Shown piece after piece: positions 1 through 7,957 of a stretch of 64,000 nucleotides of DNA. Under the pieces are notes generated by a model. The model was not told the origin of the DNA and ran no database searches. It saw nothing but the letters and a program-made list of their open reading frames with translations. The first letter of the stretch is position 1; each line of letters begins with the position of its first letter. The position numbers were made by a program, and so were the translations under genes. This DNA comes from Rhodococcus qingshengii (GTDB lineage: Bacteria > Actinomycetota > Actinomycetes > Mycobacteriales > Mycobacteriaceae). The stretch covers positions 681,562-745,561 of the forward strand of contig NZ_JAJNCL010000003.1 in the NCBI RefSeq assembly GCF_021025955.1, written 5' to 3'.

Positions 1-426
1 GATGAACAGCGCGGCCACGATCGACGGAACACCGCTGAGGATGTCGACCATGAACGTGGTGAGCTTGCCGAGCTTCGACTTCCGGTCGGCGTACTCCACC
101 AGATAGATCGCGACGAAGATACCGAGCGGGATGGAGAAGACCGCGCACACGATGCCTTGCAGCAGGGTACCGATCAATGCGTGATAGATACCGCCGCCGT
201 CGGCCGACGCCGTCAATCCGCTCAGTGAGTTGGTGAACCACGTCGGCGACGTCAGAGCGGGCAGGCCCTTGGCGATAACCGTGAAGAGCACCCAGACCAA
301 CGGGATGAGCGCGATGACAACTGCCAGGCTGACCAGGATGGTCGCGATGACGTCCTTGGCGCGACGACGGGCGCCGACGCCTTGGAAAGTGGGGGCCTTG
401 ACCGGCCGGTCCAGAGTGGAGGTCAT
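1..426 (-). CDS. pstA: Phosphate ABC transporter permease PstA (partial)
   Basis: Inner-membrane permease subunit of the high-affinity phosphate importer PstSCAB, pairing with PstC. Only the first 142 codons are inside the window; the gene runs off its left edge. The visible part has a short basic cytoplasmic N-terminus (VGARRRAKDVIA near residue 17), a first membrane helix at about 30-50, a periplasmic segment with TWFTNSLSG, and the start of the permease core (GTLLQGIVCAVFSIPLGIFV). The ATG lies 3 bases after the pstC stop, so the two are translated from one message. An ATPase gene (pstB) would be expected next, outside the window. Family identity rests on the order pstS-pstC-pstA and the core motif. 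Confidence 0.93.
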   Translation of the reverse strand, partial: MTSTLDRPVKAPTFQGVGARRRAKDVIATILVSLAVVIALIPLVWVLFTVIAKGLPALTSPTWFTNSLSGLTASADGGGIYHALIGTLLQGIVCAVFSIPLGIFVAIYLVEYADRKSKLGKLTTFMVDILSGVPSIVAALFI

Positions 427-429
427 GGG

Positions 430-1521
430 TCAGTCCTTCTTTCCGGCGATCACTGCGCGGGCAGCCGCGTTGACGACGAAGGTCAGAACGAACAGCACCA
501 GTCCGGCCGCGATGTACGCGCCTGCCTGGATGTCGTTGTTGAACTCCGCGTAGCCGAGGGCGATCTTGGAGGCGATGGTCGAGCCGCCGTCGAACAGCGA
601 CCAGCCGAAGGCCTGAGAGGTGGTGCGCAGGATCAGGTACAGCGCCATCGTCTCGCCGAGTGCGCGTCCGAGACCGAGCATCGAGCCGCTGATGTAGCCG
701 GACTTACCGAACGGGATGACCGTGGTGCGCACAACTTCCCAGCGAGTGGCGCCGAGTGCGAGTGCTGCTTCGATCTGTGAGCGCGGGGTCTGGATGAACA
801 CCTCGCGGGTCACTGCGGTGATGACCGGAAGGATCATCACTGCGAGGACGATGCCTGCGGTGAAGATGGTGCCGCCGCCGGTGATCGATCCGCTGCCGTC
901 GGCGAAGAGCGGGAACCAGCCGAGAGTGTCGTTGAGCCACACCGCGACCGGGGTGATCGCCGGAGCGAACACGAGAAGTCCCCACAGGCCGTAGACGATG
1001 GACGGCACAGCCGCGAGAAGGTCGATCGTGTACGACAGTGGCCGCGTGAGCCACTTGGGTGAGTACGAAGTCAGGAAGATCGCGATGCCCAGTGCGATCG
1101 GCATCGCGAGCACCAGTGCGAACAGCGAGACCAACACCGTGACCTGGAAGAGATCGAGGACACCGAACGCCATCGCGTTGATGTTCTGCGTGACCCATTC
1201 ACGGCTGGTCAGGAAGTTGACCTGGTTCCGGCTCAAAGCAGGAACGGCACGCCAGATCAGGAACGCGCCGATCGCCGCGATGACAACCGTGATGAAGATT
1301 GCCGAACCGGATGCGAGCGATCTGAAGATGCGGTCACCCGGACGGGTCACCGTCTTGCTGTTGCCGCTGCCCGGACCGTCACCCTTCGGAGGATGCTCGG
1401 TTTCTGGAGCCTTGGTGGAAGTAATCGTGTCCTCCGTGGTGCCGTTCGGACCGCCCACCCCGGCCCCGCTGGTTGCGGGGCCGGGAGAACGAGATGTCGA
1501 GGTGATGGGCGCGTCACTCAT
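430..1521 (-). CDS. pstC: Phosphate ABC transporter permease PstC
   Basis: Membrane permease of the phosphate importer, forming the translocation channel with PstA. It has 363 residues. The first 70 or so are a long Pro/Gly/Thr-rich cytoplasmic tail, longer than in E. coli PstC. A transmembrane helix follows (FITVVIAAIGAFLIW, about 77-91), then five more around the permease core with the EAA-loop sequence EAALALGATRWEVVRTTVIP, which contacts the ATPase, and the PstC-typical GLGRALGETMAL. The start ATG has a good purine-rich site (GGAAG) upstream. It lies 62 bases after pstS, in the same operon. Confidence 0.96.
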   Translation of the reverse strand: MSDAPITSTSRSPGPATSGAGVGGPNGTTEDTITSTKAPETEHPPKGDGPGSGNSKTVTRPGDRIFRSLASGSAIFITVVIAAIGAFLIWRAVPALSRNQVNFLTSREWVTQNINAMAFGVLDLFQVTVLVSLFALVLAMPIALGIAIFLTSYSPKWLTRPLSYTIDLLAAVPSIVYGLWGLLVFAPAITPVAVWLNDTLGWFPLFADGSGSITGGGTIFTAGIVLAVMILPVITAVTREVFIQTPRSQIEAALALGATRWEVVRTTVIPFGKSGYISGSMLGLGRALGETMALYLILRTTSQAFGWSLFDGGSTIASKIALGYAEFNNDIQAGAYIAAGLVLFVLTFVVNAAARAVIAGKKD

Positions 1522-1583
1522 GTGCGCTCACTTCCTTCACGTCTGAATGTAGATCCATGAGCTTGTCCGCACGAGTCTCTAGG

Positions 1584-2702
1584 TCAGCTGATTGCCGTGA
1601 TGGACGCGTTGAGGCGATCCTGGACGTTCGCCGGCAGCGGGATGTAACCCTGCTCGGCAAGGTTGGCCTGACCCTCGTTTGCCGCGCTCGTCAGGAACGA
1701 CTTCACTGCTGCGGAGGTGTCCGCGTCGTAGCCCTTGGAGCAGACGATCGAGTACGTGGCGAGAACCAGCGGGTATGCGCCGGCTTCGTTGGTCTTGAAG
1801 ATCGACGCGAGGTCGAGCGTCAGGTCGCCGGTCGCGTCGGACTTGAACTTCGCGCCTGCGATCGACTTCGAGGCCGAATCGTTGGTCAGTGCGACTGCCT
1901 CGGAGCCGGTGTTGATTTCGGCAACCGAGAGCTTGTTCTGGTCCGCGAACGACTTCTCGACGTAGGTGATCGAACCCGGTGCAGTAGCGACTGCCTGCGC
2001 AACGCCCGCCGAACCCTTGGCGCCCTCACCGACGCCACCGGTGAAGTCGGACCCTGCGCCCGACGTCCAAGCACCGTTCGATGCTGCGTCGAGGTACTTC
2101 TGGAAGTTGTCGGTGGTACCCGAGGAATCGGACCGGATCACGGTGGTGATCTTCTCGTCGGGAAGCGAAGCACCGGAGTTGAGCGCGGCGATGGCCGGAT
2201 CGTTCCACTTGGTGATGCCACCGTTGAAGATCTTCGCGAGAACCTCTGCGTTGAGAACGAGCTTGTCGACGCCGTCGAGGTTGTATGCAACTGCGATCGG
2301 GCCGAAGACGAGGGGAAGGTTCCAGGCTTCGCCGCCGACGCAACGCTCCTTGGCCTTGTCGGCCTGCTCGTCCTTGATGGCCGAGTCGGAGCCGGCGAAG
2401 TCGATCTGGCCGGCGATGAACTGCGTACGTCCGTCACCCGAACCGCTGGGGTTGTAGGCGACGTTGACCGTCTTGCCCTTTTCCTGGCACACGGAGATGT
2501 AGGTGGAGACGAACTGGTCCATGGCGTTCTTCTGTGCCGAGGAACCAGCGGCAGAGAGGTTGCTCTTGCCTTCGCACGTTGCGTTCGATGAGGACGCGTC
2601 CACACCCGTCGACGACGAATTGTTGTCGCTGCCACATGCGGCCAAGGTCATGGCGCCCACGGCCACTACACCGAGCAGGGCACCACTGCGCTTGAGATTC
2701 AC
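1584..2702 (-). CDS. pstS: Phosphate-binding lipoprotein PstS
   Basis: Extracytoplasmic phosphate receptor of the PstSCAB importer. A GTG start at 2702 gives 372 residues; it is chosen because GGAGG sits just upstream and the product then opens with a normal lipoprotein signal (basic NLKRSG, hydrophobic stretch, lipobox LAAC with the lipidated Cys at 23). An in-frame upstream ATG would place 47 unrelated residues before the signal. The mature protein carries family phosphate-loop features such as SGSGDGRTQF, FAGSDSAI and RSDSSGTTDNF. It is first gene of the operon; a PHO-box-like repeat lies about 140 bases upstream of the start. Confidence 0.95.
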   Translation of the reverse strand: MNLKRSGALLGVVAVGAMTLAACGSDNNSSSTGVDASSSNATCEGKSNLSAAGSSAQKNAMDQFVSTYISVCQEKGKTVNVAYNPSGSGDGRTQFIAGQIDFAGSDSAIKDEQADKAKERCVGGEAWNLPLVFGPIAVAYNLDGVDKLVLNAEVLAKIFNGGITKWNDPAIAALNSGASLPDEKITTVIRSDSSGTTDNFQKYLDAASNGAWTSGAGSDFTGGVGEGAKGSAGVAQAVATAPGSITYVEKSFADQNKLSVAEINTGSEAVALTNDSASKSIAGAKFKSDATGDLTLDLASIFKTNEAGAYPLVLATYSIVCSKGYDADTSAAVKSFLTSAANEGQANLAEQGYIPLPANVQDRLNASITAIS

Positions 2703-2755
2703 CAAGATCCTCCGGAAATCGCTACCGCCACGCCCACGATCGGGCGGCGACATGA

Positions 2756-2780
2756 GATGCAGATGATTGAAATCTGCATC
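2756..2780. repeat. Inverted repeat in the pstS 5' region
   Basis: Two perfect 9-base arms (GATGCAGAT and ATCTGCATC) are separated by 7 bases, about 55 bases upstream of the pstS GTG. It could be an mRNA hairpin in the leader or a protein-binding palindrome; there is no T-run, so it is not an obvious terminator. Confidence 0.5.
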
Positions 2781-2843
2781 AGGCAACACGGCGCTGCCCA
2801 CAGAGAAAAGTAGGCGGGCGCGGTGTCCGGTTGGACCACACAT

Positions 2844-2861
2844 GGTTAACGGAGAATGAAC
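2844..2861 (-). promoter_or_regulatory. PHO-box-like direct repeat upstream of pstS
   Basis: On the minus strand GTTCATT and GTTAACC occur as two 7-base direct repeats with an 11-base period, the arrangement of PhoP/RegX3 boxes in actinobacteria (consensus GTTCACC units spaced 11 bases). The site is placed as expected for phosphate-starvation activation of pstS. Assignment is by pattern and position only. Confidence 0.5.
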
Positions 2862-2894
2862 AGACCAGACATTTCTGCGTGTTCGACTGTGACG

Positions 2895-3794
2895 TCAGCG
2901 CGCGCGGGCGTAAGCCATGTCCACATGGAACCGATCGAAGCCGAGACGCTCGTACGTGTGCAGGGCGGCGGTGTTGTCGCCTTCGACGTAGAGAAGGACG
3001 GTTCCGAGGCCGCGATCACGCAGGTAATGCATGCCCGCGAGAGTCAGCACTCGGCCGAGACCGCGTCCCTGCGCCGCAGGATCGATACCCACGACGTACA
3101 CCTCACCCAGTTCGGGATCGTCACCTTCCGGTGCGTGCACCTTGGTCCAGTGAAAGCCGAGAAGAGTATCGGGATCGGTGTCCGCGAACGCCATGAACAG
3201 ACCGGCGGGGTCGAACCACCCTTCGGCCGTTCTCTCGTCGATCTCCGACTGGGTCCAGCCGCCCTGCTCGGGATGCCAGGAGAACGCCGCGTTATTGACG
3301 CGAAGGATCTCGGAATCGTCTTCGGGTCCGCGATACGTCCGCATCGTTATACCCTCGGGCACAACGATTTCCGGAAGCTGCGGAGCATCGAGAGGTCGAC
3401 GCAACTGGAGGAGCTCACGAACACTGATCAGATCGAGACTCTTGGCGAATTCCACTGCAGCGTCGATGTTTCCGTGCGCCCAGACGCGTGTGCCTGAACG
3501 ACCCTCGTCGAATACCGCTGCGGCAAGCCTGGTTCCGATGCCGCGGCGCCGTGCCTGCGGGTCGACCACCAACTCCGCCATGTCGGGATGCTCGTCCGAA
3601 CCGGCTTGCAGCTGTGCGTAACCGACGACGGCATCGCCGTCGAACTCGAGGAAGTGTCGTGCTGCACCGCGTCCGGCAACGGCATGGCGCCCCTGCTCCG
3701 ACACCGGTGCCTTGCCGTCGAACTCGGTCGCGCGATCGAGCAGCGCGGAAACCTGCGCGGCGGATCCGGCCGGCAGCGAATCGGTCCAACCCAC
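2895..3794 (-). CDS. mshD: Mycothiol synthase MshD
   Basis: Catalyses the last step of mycothiol synthesis: acetyl-CoA-dependent N-acetylation of Cys-GlcN-Ins. It has 299 residues in two tandem GNAT folds. The first contains the acetyl-CoA loop DPQARRRGIGTRL (about 80-92), the second DPAAQGRGLGRVL (about 237-249), followed by NTAALHTYERLGF. The GTG start at 3794 is 1 base after the glnR stop, so the two are probably co-transcribed; an ORF extension of 39 residues upstream would run into glnR and is rejected. The order glnR-mshD then pst genes matches M. tuberculosis Rv0818-Rv0820. Confidence 0.95.
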   Translation of the reverse strand: MGWTDSLPAGSAAQVSALLDRATEFDGKAPVSEQGRHAVAGRGAARHFLEFDGDAVVGYAQLQAGSDEHPDMAELVVDPQARRRGIGTRLAAAVFDEGRSGTRVWAHGNIDAAVEFAKSLDLISVRELLQLRRPLDAPQLPEIVVPEGITMRTYRGPEDDSEILRVNNAAFSWHPEQGGWTQSEIDERTAEGWFDPAGLFMAFADTDPDTLLGFHWTKVHAPEGDDPELGEVYVVGIDPAAQGRGLGRVLTLAGMHYLRDRGLGTVLLYVEGDNTAALHTYERLGFDRFHVDMAYARAR

Positions 3795-3795
3795 G

Positions 3796-4548
3796 TCAGA
3801 CCACCGAACCGTCGGCCGCGTCGTAGTCGACGTCTTCGTCGTCCTCGAACTGAACGGGAGCTGCTGCGCCGCCCTTGGCCCTGGTCGGACGCACTGCCTT
3901 GTATCCGACATTCCGGACTGTACCGATCAAGGATTCGTATTCGGTGCCGAGTTTCGCCCGCAGACGACGCACGTGGACGTCGACCGTCCTGGTGCCGCCG
4001 AAGAAGTCGTAACCCCACACTTCCTGCAGCAGCTGTGCACGGGTGAATACACGCCCGGCGTGCTGCGCGAGGTACTTGAGCAGCTCGAATTCCTTGTAAG
4101 TCAAATCAAGGGGCCGTCCACGCAGTCGTGCCGTGTACGTCCCCTCGTCGATAACCAGTTCGCCCAGCGTGATCTTTCCCGACGCTTCCGGACTGGCCAC
4201 ACCGCCGCTGCGAGCGACCAACAACCGCAATCGGGCGTCCACCTCCGCCGGACCGGTACCGGGAAGCAGGATGTCGTCCAGCCCCCAGTCGGCGTTGACT
4301 GCGACGAGTCCGCCTTCGGTGAGTACGGCGACCACAGGTACTGCTGATCCCGTGCTTCCGAGCAGTCGACACAAACCGCGCGCGGCAGCAAGATCGGTGC
4401 GCGCATCCACCAACGCCACGTCCGCGGAACTCGCTTCGAGAAGCGAGGAAACCTCTGTGGGGGCAGGCCGAACCGAGTGCGCCAGCAACGCCAACGCCGG
4501 TAGTACAGCTTCCGGGTTGGGGTCGGAGGTGAGGAGGAGCAGTTCCAC
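3796..4548 (-). CDS. glnR: OmpR-family nitrogen regulator GlnR
   Basis: Global transcriptional regulator of nitrogen assimilation in actinobacteria. It has 250 residues: a receiver-like domain (1-115) followed by a winged-helix DNA-binding domain (about 130-225) with the PhoB-type [20 protein letters not shown] and [15 protein letters not shown]. The receiver is atypical, lacking the usual acidic cluster and conserved Lys, as known for GlnR, which works without a partner kinase. A GTG start is used with AGGAGG upstream. The tail is acidic ([13 protein letters not shown]). Divergent from lmeA, co-directional with mshD. Identity is supported by synteny with Rv0818. Confidence 0.92.
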   Translation of the reverse strand: MELLLLTSDPNPEAVLPALALLAHSVRPAPTEVSSLLEASSADVALVDARTDLAAARGLCRLLGSTGSAVPVVAVLTEGGLVAVNADWGLDDILLPGTGPAEVDARLRLLVARSGGVASPEASGKITLGELVIDEGTYTARLRGRPLDLTYKEFELLKYLAQHAGRVFTRAQLLQEVWGYDFFGGTRTVDVHVRRLRAKLGTEYESLIGTVRNVGYKAVRPTRAKGGAAAPVQFEDDEDVDYDAADGSVV

Positions 4549-4689
4549 ACGGCCTCCTATCTAGTAGCCCGCGCAACCCGCGAGGGCAACGCTCGAGTAG
4601 TTCGACGCTTTTGGTCGGTCACTACATTAGCGTGCCTGGTACCGGGGCCGTCGCATCGAACCCCGACCGGAGTCCGTCACAATGGTGCG

Positions 4690-5469
4690 GTGCGCAAACT
4701 GATCATCGGCATCGTCTTCCTCCTCGGCCTCGGACTGGTGGCCGATTTCGGCGCTGCCGCGTACGCCGAGTACCGGGTTTCCCGCGAGCTCCGAACCGGC
4801 GCGTCACTCGAGGCGGACCCCGAGGTCACCTTCAACGGGTTCCCCTTCCTCACCCAGGCACTCGGCGGGAAGTACAAGGACGTCTACGTCAGAGCCACCG
4901 GCGTCCAGAGCGACGTGGTCGGCGAAGTGACCGTCGAGGCCAACCTGCGCGGGGTCACCGTGCCCTTCTCCGACATCGTGAACGGCAACGTCACCCAGCT
5001 CCCCGTCGACAAACTCGACGGCCGGATGGGAATCAACGCCACCGACCTCGGAAAGCTGCTCAACATCCCTGACCTGCAGGTATCTTCGCCGCCGGCCAAC
5101 AAGTCGGACGGCACCGGGGGCAGCGGCGGAACGGGCGCCAGCACCGCGGGCGCCGTCGTGCTGACCGGAACGGTTGCCGTCGGCCCGGTCGAGACTGCCG
5201 TGAGCGTGCAGGCCAACCTGGTTCTGGAAGGAAGGCAGGTCAAGATCGTCGCCAGCAACCTGTACTTCGGTCCTGAGGGCAAAGCCGATTTCTCGATCCC
5301 CGCAGCACTCGAGCCCGTAGTCCTCGGATTGTTCAGCTACACGATCGATCCGCAGGCACTCCCCTACGGAATCCAGCCGAGCCTGGTCTACGCAGAAGGC
5401 GGAAGAATCGTGATCGAAGGCAGCGCCGAAAACACGACGATCGATCTCGCAGAGCTGCAGAACCGATGA
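4690..5469 (+). CDS. lmeA: DUF2993 protein, LmeA-type mannosyltransferase
   Basis: 259-residue exported protein of the DUF2993 family. The M. tuberculosis member at the same position (Rv0817c, LmeA) is involved in elongating the alpha-1,6-mannan backbone of lipomannan in the cell envelope. An N-terminal hydrophobic signal or anchor (IIGIVFLLGLGLVADFGAAA, residues 4-23) is followed by FNGFPFLTQALGGKYKDV, typical of the family. A Gly/Ser/Thr-rich linker occurs near 140. The start is GTG with no clear ribosome-binding site. The last four bases overlap the next gene (ATGA), so the two are translationally coupled. Confidence 0.85.
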   Translation: MRKLIIGIVFLLGLGLVADFGAAAYAEYRVSRELRTGASLEADPEVTFNGFPFLTQALGGKYKDVYVRATGVQSDVVGEVTVEANLRGVTVPFSDIVNGNVTQLPVDKLDGRMGINATDLGKLLNIPDLQVSSPPANKSDGTGGSGGTGASTAGAVVLTGTVAVGPVETAVSVQANLVLEGRQVKIVASNLYFGPEGKADFSIPAALEPVVLGLFSYTIDPQALPYGIQPSLVYAEGGRIVIEGSAENTTIDLAELQNR

Positions 5470-5942
5470 CCGGGATCACAATTCTGCTGGTCGCGCTCGT
5501 AGCCGTCGTCGCGGTCGGGCTCTTTCTCAAGTCGCGCAACGGAGCGGTCCGAGCCACAACCACGTCCGCAGCCGGCACCACCGACAGCCGCCTCGAACTG
5601 CTGAGCGCCGCCGGAGTCGCGTCGCCGAACGGCGGACCCGTCGTACTGCATTTCTCCGCCGACTGGTGCGGACCGTGTGCAGCAGTACGGCGCGTCGTCG
5701 GCCAGGTCGTAGTTTCGATGGCCGACGCTCCCCGTCCGCCGGTGGAGATCGAACTCGACATCGACAAAGAACCGGCCCTGGCAAGCGAAATGAGCGTCCT
5801 GTCCCTACCCACCACGTTCATCCTCGACGGTGGTCTCGACGAACAGTTCCGAGTGTCCGGAGTGCCGTCCGCAGCCGACCTGAAAGCTGCGCTCGTACCA
5901 CTATCCGGACCCCACGAGCCAAAATCCGAGAATTCGGGGTAA
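5466..5942 (+). CDS. thiX: Membrane-anchored thioredoxin-like protein
   Basis: Thioredoxin-fold protein of 158 residues with an N-terminal membrane helix (ITILLVALVAVVAVGLFLKS, 4-23), so the catalytic domain probably faces the outside. The redox motif is WCGPC (within HFSADWCGPCAAVRR), and the cis-proline region is LSLPTTFILDGG. It corresponds to Rv0816c (thiX) next to lmeA. The role, thiol-disulfide exchange on exported proteins, follows from family and topology. Its TAA stop forms part of the -10 element of the following leader transcript. Confidence 0.88.
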   Translation: MTGITILLVALVAVVAVGLFLKSRNGAVRATTTSAAGTTDSRLELLSAAGVASPNGGPVVLHFSADWCGPCAAVRRVVGQVVVSMADAPRPPVEIELDIDKEPALASEMSVLSLPTTFILDGGLDEQFRVSGVPSAADLKAALVPLSGPHEPKSENSG

Positions 5943-5945
5943 ACT
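5940..5945 (+). promoter_or_regulatory. -10 element of the cysteine leader transcript
   Basis: TAAACT lies exactly 7 bases before the GTG of the leader peptide, so transcription should begin at that GTG and give a leaderless mRNA. The element overlaps the thiX stop codon. No good -35 is visible, which is common for actinobacterial promoters. Confidence 0.6.
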
Positions 5946-5952
5946 CGCCGAC

Positions 5953-6039
5953 GTGCAAACCCGCCACGAGCTGATGCTCACCCGACGCCGCGCAGTAGAC
6001 CTGTGCCGCCTCGGGGGCTGTTGCTGTACCTGTTGCTGA
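5953..6039 (+). CDS. Polycysteine leader peptide (sulfurtransferase operon attenuator)
   Basis: Short ORF of 28 codons, too small for normal gene calling: GTG start, core LTRRRAVDLCRLGG, and C-terminal CCCTCC immediately before TGA. It ends 131 bases before the DUF4395 start. In mycobacteria, leaderless polycysteine short ORFs in front of this same operon (DUF4395 - cysA2 - sseC) act as cysteine-responsive attenuators: when Cys-tRNA is scarce, ribosomes stall in the Cys run and change leader RNA structure so the downstream gene is translated. The architecture here is the same, including the -10 box 7 bases upstream of the GTG. A second, similar leader is at 57139-57213. The peptide itself need not have a function. 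Confidence 0.88.
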   Translation: MQTRHELMLTRRRAVDLCRLGGCCCTCC

Positions 6040-6099
6040 TCACCACATCCGTCAGTTCTCTCTGACTCTCGAGCTTTCGCTCACGTGATCAATTCACCG

Positions 6100-6124
6100 A
6101 ACGGGACTTTTGCGTCCCCGTTTT
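6100..6124 (+). promoter_or_regulatory. Hairpin between cysteine leader and DUF4395 gene
   Basis: AACGGGAC can pair with GTCCCCGTT (one bulged C) around a TTTTGC loop and is followed by TTCT, giving an intrinsic-terminator-like hairpin inside the leader region. It may be the alternative structure controlled by ribosome position in the cysteine leader. Structure is inferred from pairing only. Confidence 0.45.
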
Positions 6125-6170
6125 CTCGGTCCAGGCAAGCACCATGCAATCCAGCGCAGGAGCACTCCCG

Positions 6171-6641
6171 ATGTCCACAACCACACCCCAACTCGAGCAA
6201 GTAGACGTCCGCGGACCTCGATTCGCAGCATGGGTCACCACCGGCGTCCTCGTACTCACGCTCATTCTCTCGACCTTCTCTCTGCCCGCCGCCACCGCGC
6301 TTCTCGCCCTGCAGGCGATCGTCTTCGCGGTCGGAGCGATACTCGGCCCCAAGCGCAGCCCGTACGGCCAGATCTTCGGCAAGCTCGTCGCGCCGCGAAT
6401 CTCGCCGGTCAGCGAACGCGAACCCGTAGCGCCACTTCGCTTCGCGCAGTTCGTCGGCTTCGTCTTCGCACTCGCCGGCACGGTCGGTTTCCTGGCCGGC
6501 TCGACGATCGTCGGCACCGTTGCCACCGGCTTCGCCTTGTTCGCAGCCATGCTCAACGCCGCGTTCGGCATCTGCCTCGGCTGCCAGATCTACCCACTCG
6601 TCGCAAGGCTGCGAAATACCGGCCGCGCTACCACCGCGTGA
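6171..6641 (+). CDS. DUF4395 membrane protein
   Basis: 156-residue integral membrane protein of the DUF4395 family with about four helices (roughly 20-40, 42-62, 90-110, 114-136), the first beginning at FAAWVTTGVLVLTLIL. A conserved Cys pair appears in GICLGCQIYP near residue 135. The ATG at 6171 is chosen because AGGAG lies 8 bases upstream; the longer frame from 6144 has no such site. It is the first structural gene of the cysteine-attenuated operon with cysA2 and sseC. The family recurs beside rhodanese and thioredoxin genes, so a membrane role in sulfur or thiol handling is plausible; no reaction is established. Confidence 0.85.
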   Translation: MSTTTPQLEQVDVRGPRFAAWVTTGVLVLTLILSTFSLPAATALLALQAIVFAVGAILGPKRSPYGQIFGKLVAPRISPVSEREPVAPLRFAQFVGFVFALAGTVGFLAGSTIVGTVATGFALFAAMLNAAFGICLGCQIYPLVARLRNTGRATTA

Positions 6642-6715
6642 AAGCGCTTGCCACACAACCCTGCTGAACCCCTGCTAGATATCGACCGATGCAAGACCAC
6701 ATCGAAAGGAACACC

Positions 6716-7549
6716 ATGGCTCGCTCCGACGTCCTAGTCTCCGCTGACTGGGCTGAGCAGAACCTCAACACCCCCAAGACCGTTTTTGTCGAGGTGGACG
6801 AGGACACCAGCGCATACGACGGCGGCCACATCGAGGGTGCAGTCAAGCTCGACTGGCGCAAGGACCTCCAGGACGGCGTCCGACGCGACTTCCTGAACCA
6901 GGAGCAGTTCTCGGACCTGCTCTCCGCCAAGGGCATTGCGAACGACGACACCGTCGTTCTCTACGGTGGCAACAACAACTGGTTCGCCGCTTACGCGTAC
7001 TGGTACTTCAAGCTGTACGGCCACCAGGACATCAAGCTGATCGACGGTGGCCGCAAGAAGTGGGAGCTCGACGGACGCCCGCTCTCGAAGGACGCCGTCA
7101 ACCGCGAAGCCACCCAGTACAAGGCCGAGACCCCCGACTTCTCGATCCGCGCATTCCGCGACGAGGTCATCGACGCCATCGGCAGCAAGAACCTCGTCGA
7201 CGTTCGCAGCCCTGACGAGTTCTCCGGCAAGATCCTCGCTCCCGCCCACCTTCCGCAGGAGCAGGCGCAGCAGCGTGGCCACGTCCCCGGAGCCATCAAC
7301 ATCCCGTGGAGCACCACCGCCAACGAGGACGGCACCTTCAAGTCGGACGACGACCTCGCCAAGCTGTACGCGGAAAAGGGCTTCGACGACACCAAGGAAA
7401 CGATCGCATACTGCCGCATCGGCGAGCGGTCGAGCCACACCTGGTTCGTCCTGCAGGAGATCCTCGGCAAGAACAACGTCAAGAATTACGACGGCAGCTG
7501 GGTCGAATACGGCTCACTCGTCGGCGCACCGATCGAATTGGGAGCCTGA
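6716..7549 (+). CDS. cysA2: Thiosulfate sulfurtransferase CysA2-type (rhodanese)
   Basis: Two-domain rhodanese of 277 residues, the same length as mycobacterial CysA2. It moves sulfane sulfur from thiosulfate to an acceptor such as cyanide or thiols. The N-terminal domain is inactive; the C-terminal domain holds the catalytic loop CRIGERSS with Cys at residue 233, preceded by ETIAY. NLVDVRSPDEFSG marks the second rhodanese repeat. The ATG at 6716 has AAAGGA upstream; an ATG 27 bases earlier is less likely. It sits 74 bases after DUF4395 and 2 bases before sseC. Expression is expected to depend on the cysteine leader at 5953. Confidence 0.95.
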   Translation: MARSDVLVSADWAEQNLNTPKTVFVEVDEDTSAYDGGHIEGAVKLDWRKDLQDGVRRDFLNQEQFSDLLSAKGIANDDTVVLYGGNNNWFAAYAYWYFKLYGHQDIKLIDGGRKKWELDGRPLSKDAVNREATQYKAETPDFSIRAFRDEVIDAIGSKNLVDVRSPDEFSGKILAPAHLPQEQAQQRGHVPGAINIPWSTTANEDGTFKSDDDLAKLYAEKGFDDTKETIAYCRIGERSSHTWFVLQEILGKNNVKNYDGSWVEYGSLVGAPIELGA

Positions 7550-7551
7550 TC

Positions 7552-7857
7552 ATGTGTGGAGCACCTACCCAGGGCCAGACCCTGCCTGCCGGCGTCGACG
7601 TCGAGAAGGAAACGGTCATCACCGGCCGCGTTCTCGCAGCTGACGGCCAGCCCATCGGCGGCGCATTCGTGCGTCTGCTCGACGGCTCCGGAGAGTTCAC
7701 GGCCGAGGTCGTGGCTTCGGGAACCGGCGATTTCCGCTTCTTCGCCGCTCCGGGCGAGTGGACCGTGCGTGCGCTGTCCAGCTCGGGCAACGGCACCTCG
7801 ACCGTCGCTCCCTCGGGCTCGGGCGTGCACAACGTGGACGTGACCGTCAGCAAGTAA
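7552..7857 (+). CDS. sseC: DUF1416 protein SseC
   Basis: 101-residue protein of the DUF1416 (SseC) family that always accompanies CysA2-type sulfurtransferases in mycobacteria. The fold is a carboxypeptidase-regulatory-like beta sandwich (ITGRVLAADGQPIGGAFVRLLD, then GEWTVRALSS). The N-terminus MCGAPTQGQTLPAG holds the only cysteine, at residue 2, a candidate sulfur-carrying site; that is an inference. It starts 2 bases after the cysA2 stop and ends the operon just before a strong hairpin. The biochemical role is unproven, probably a sulfur acceptor or partner of CysA2. Confidence 0.9.
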   Translation: MCGAPTQGQTLPAGVDVEKETVITGRVLAADGQPIGGAFVRLLDGSGEFTAEVVASGTGDFRFFAAPGEWTVRALSSSGNGTSTVAPSGSGVHNVDVTVSK

Positions 7858-7874
7858 TTCCTGCTTCGGCAGGC

Positions 7875-7901
7875 GGCCCCGCACCCCTTCGGTGCGGGGC
7901 C
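7875..7901 (+). terminator. Hairpin terminator after sseC
   Basis: Perfect 11-bp stem (GGCCCCGCACC with GGTGCGGGGCC) around a CCTTC loop, 17 bases after the sseC stop, followed by a weak TTCT. Confidence 0.8.
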
Positions 7902-7957
7902 TTCTGCATTCCGGCTCCCGATTTTTCCGGTCGGTCGCCGCGGTCTAAGATGTACCC

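Noticed and set aside
1557..2591. Plus-strand open frame of 344 codons antisense to pstS
   Set aside because: pstS is certain; the opposite frame has Arg/Val/Asp-rich shadow composition without motifs.
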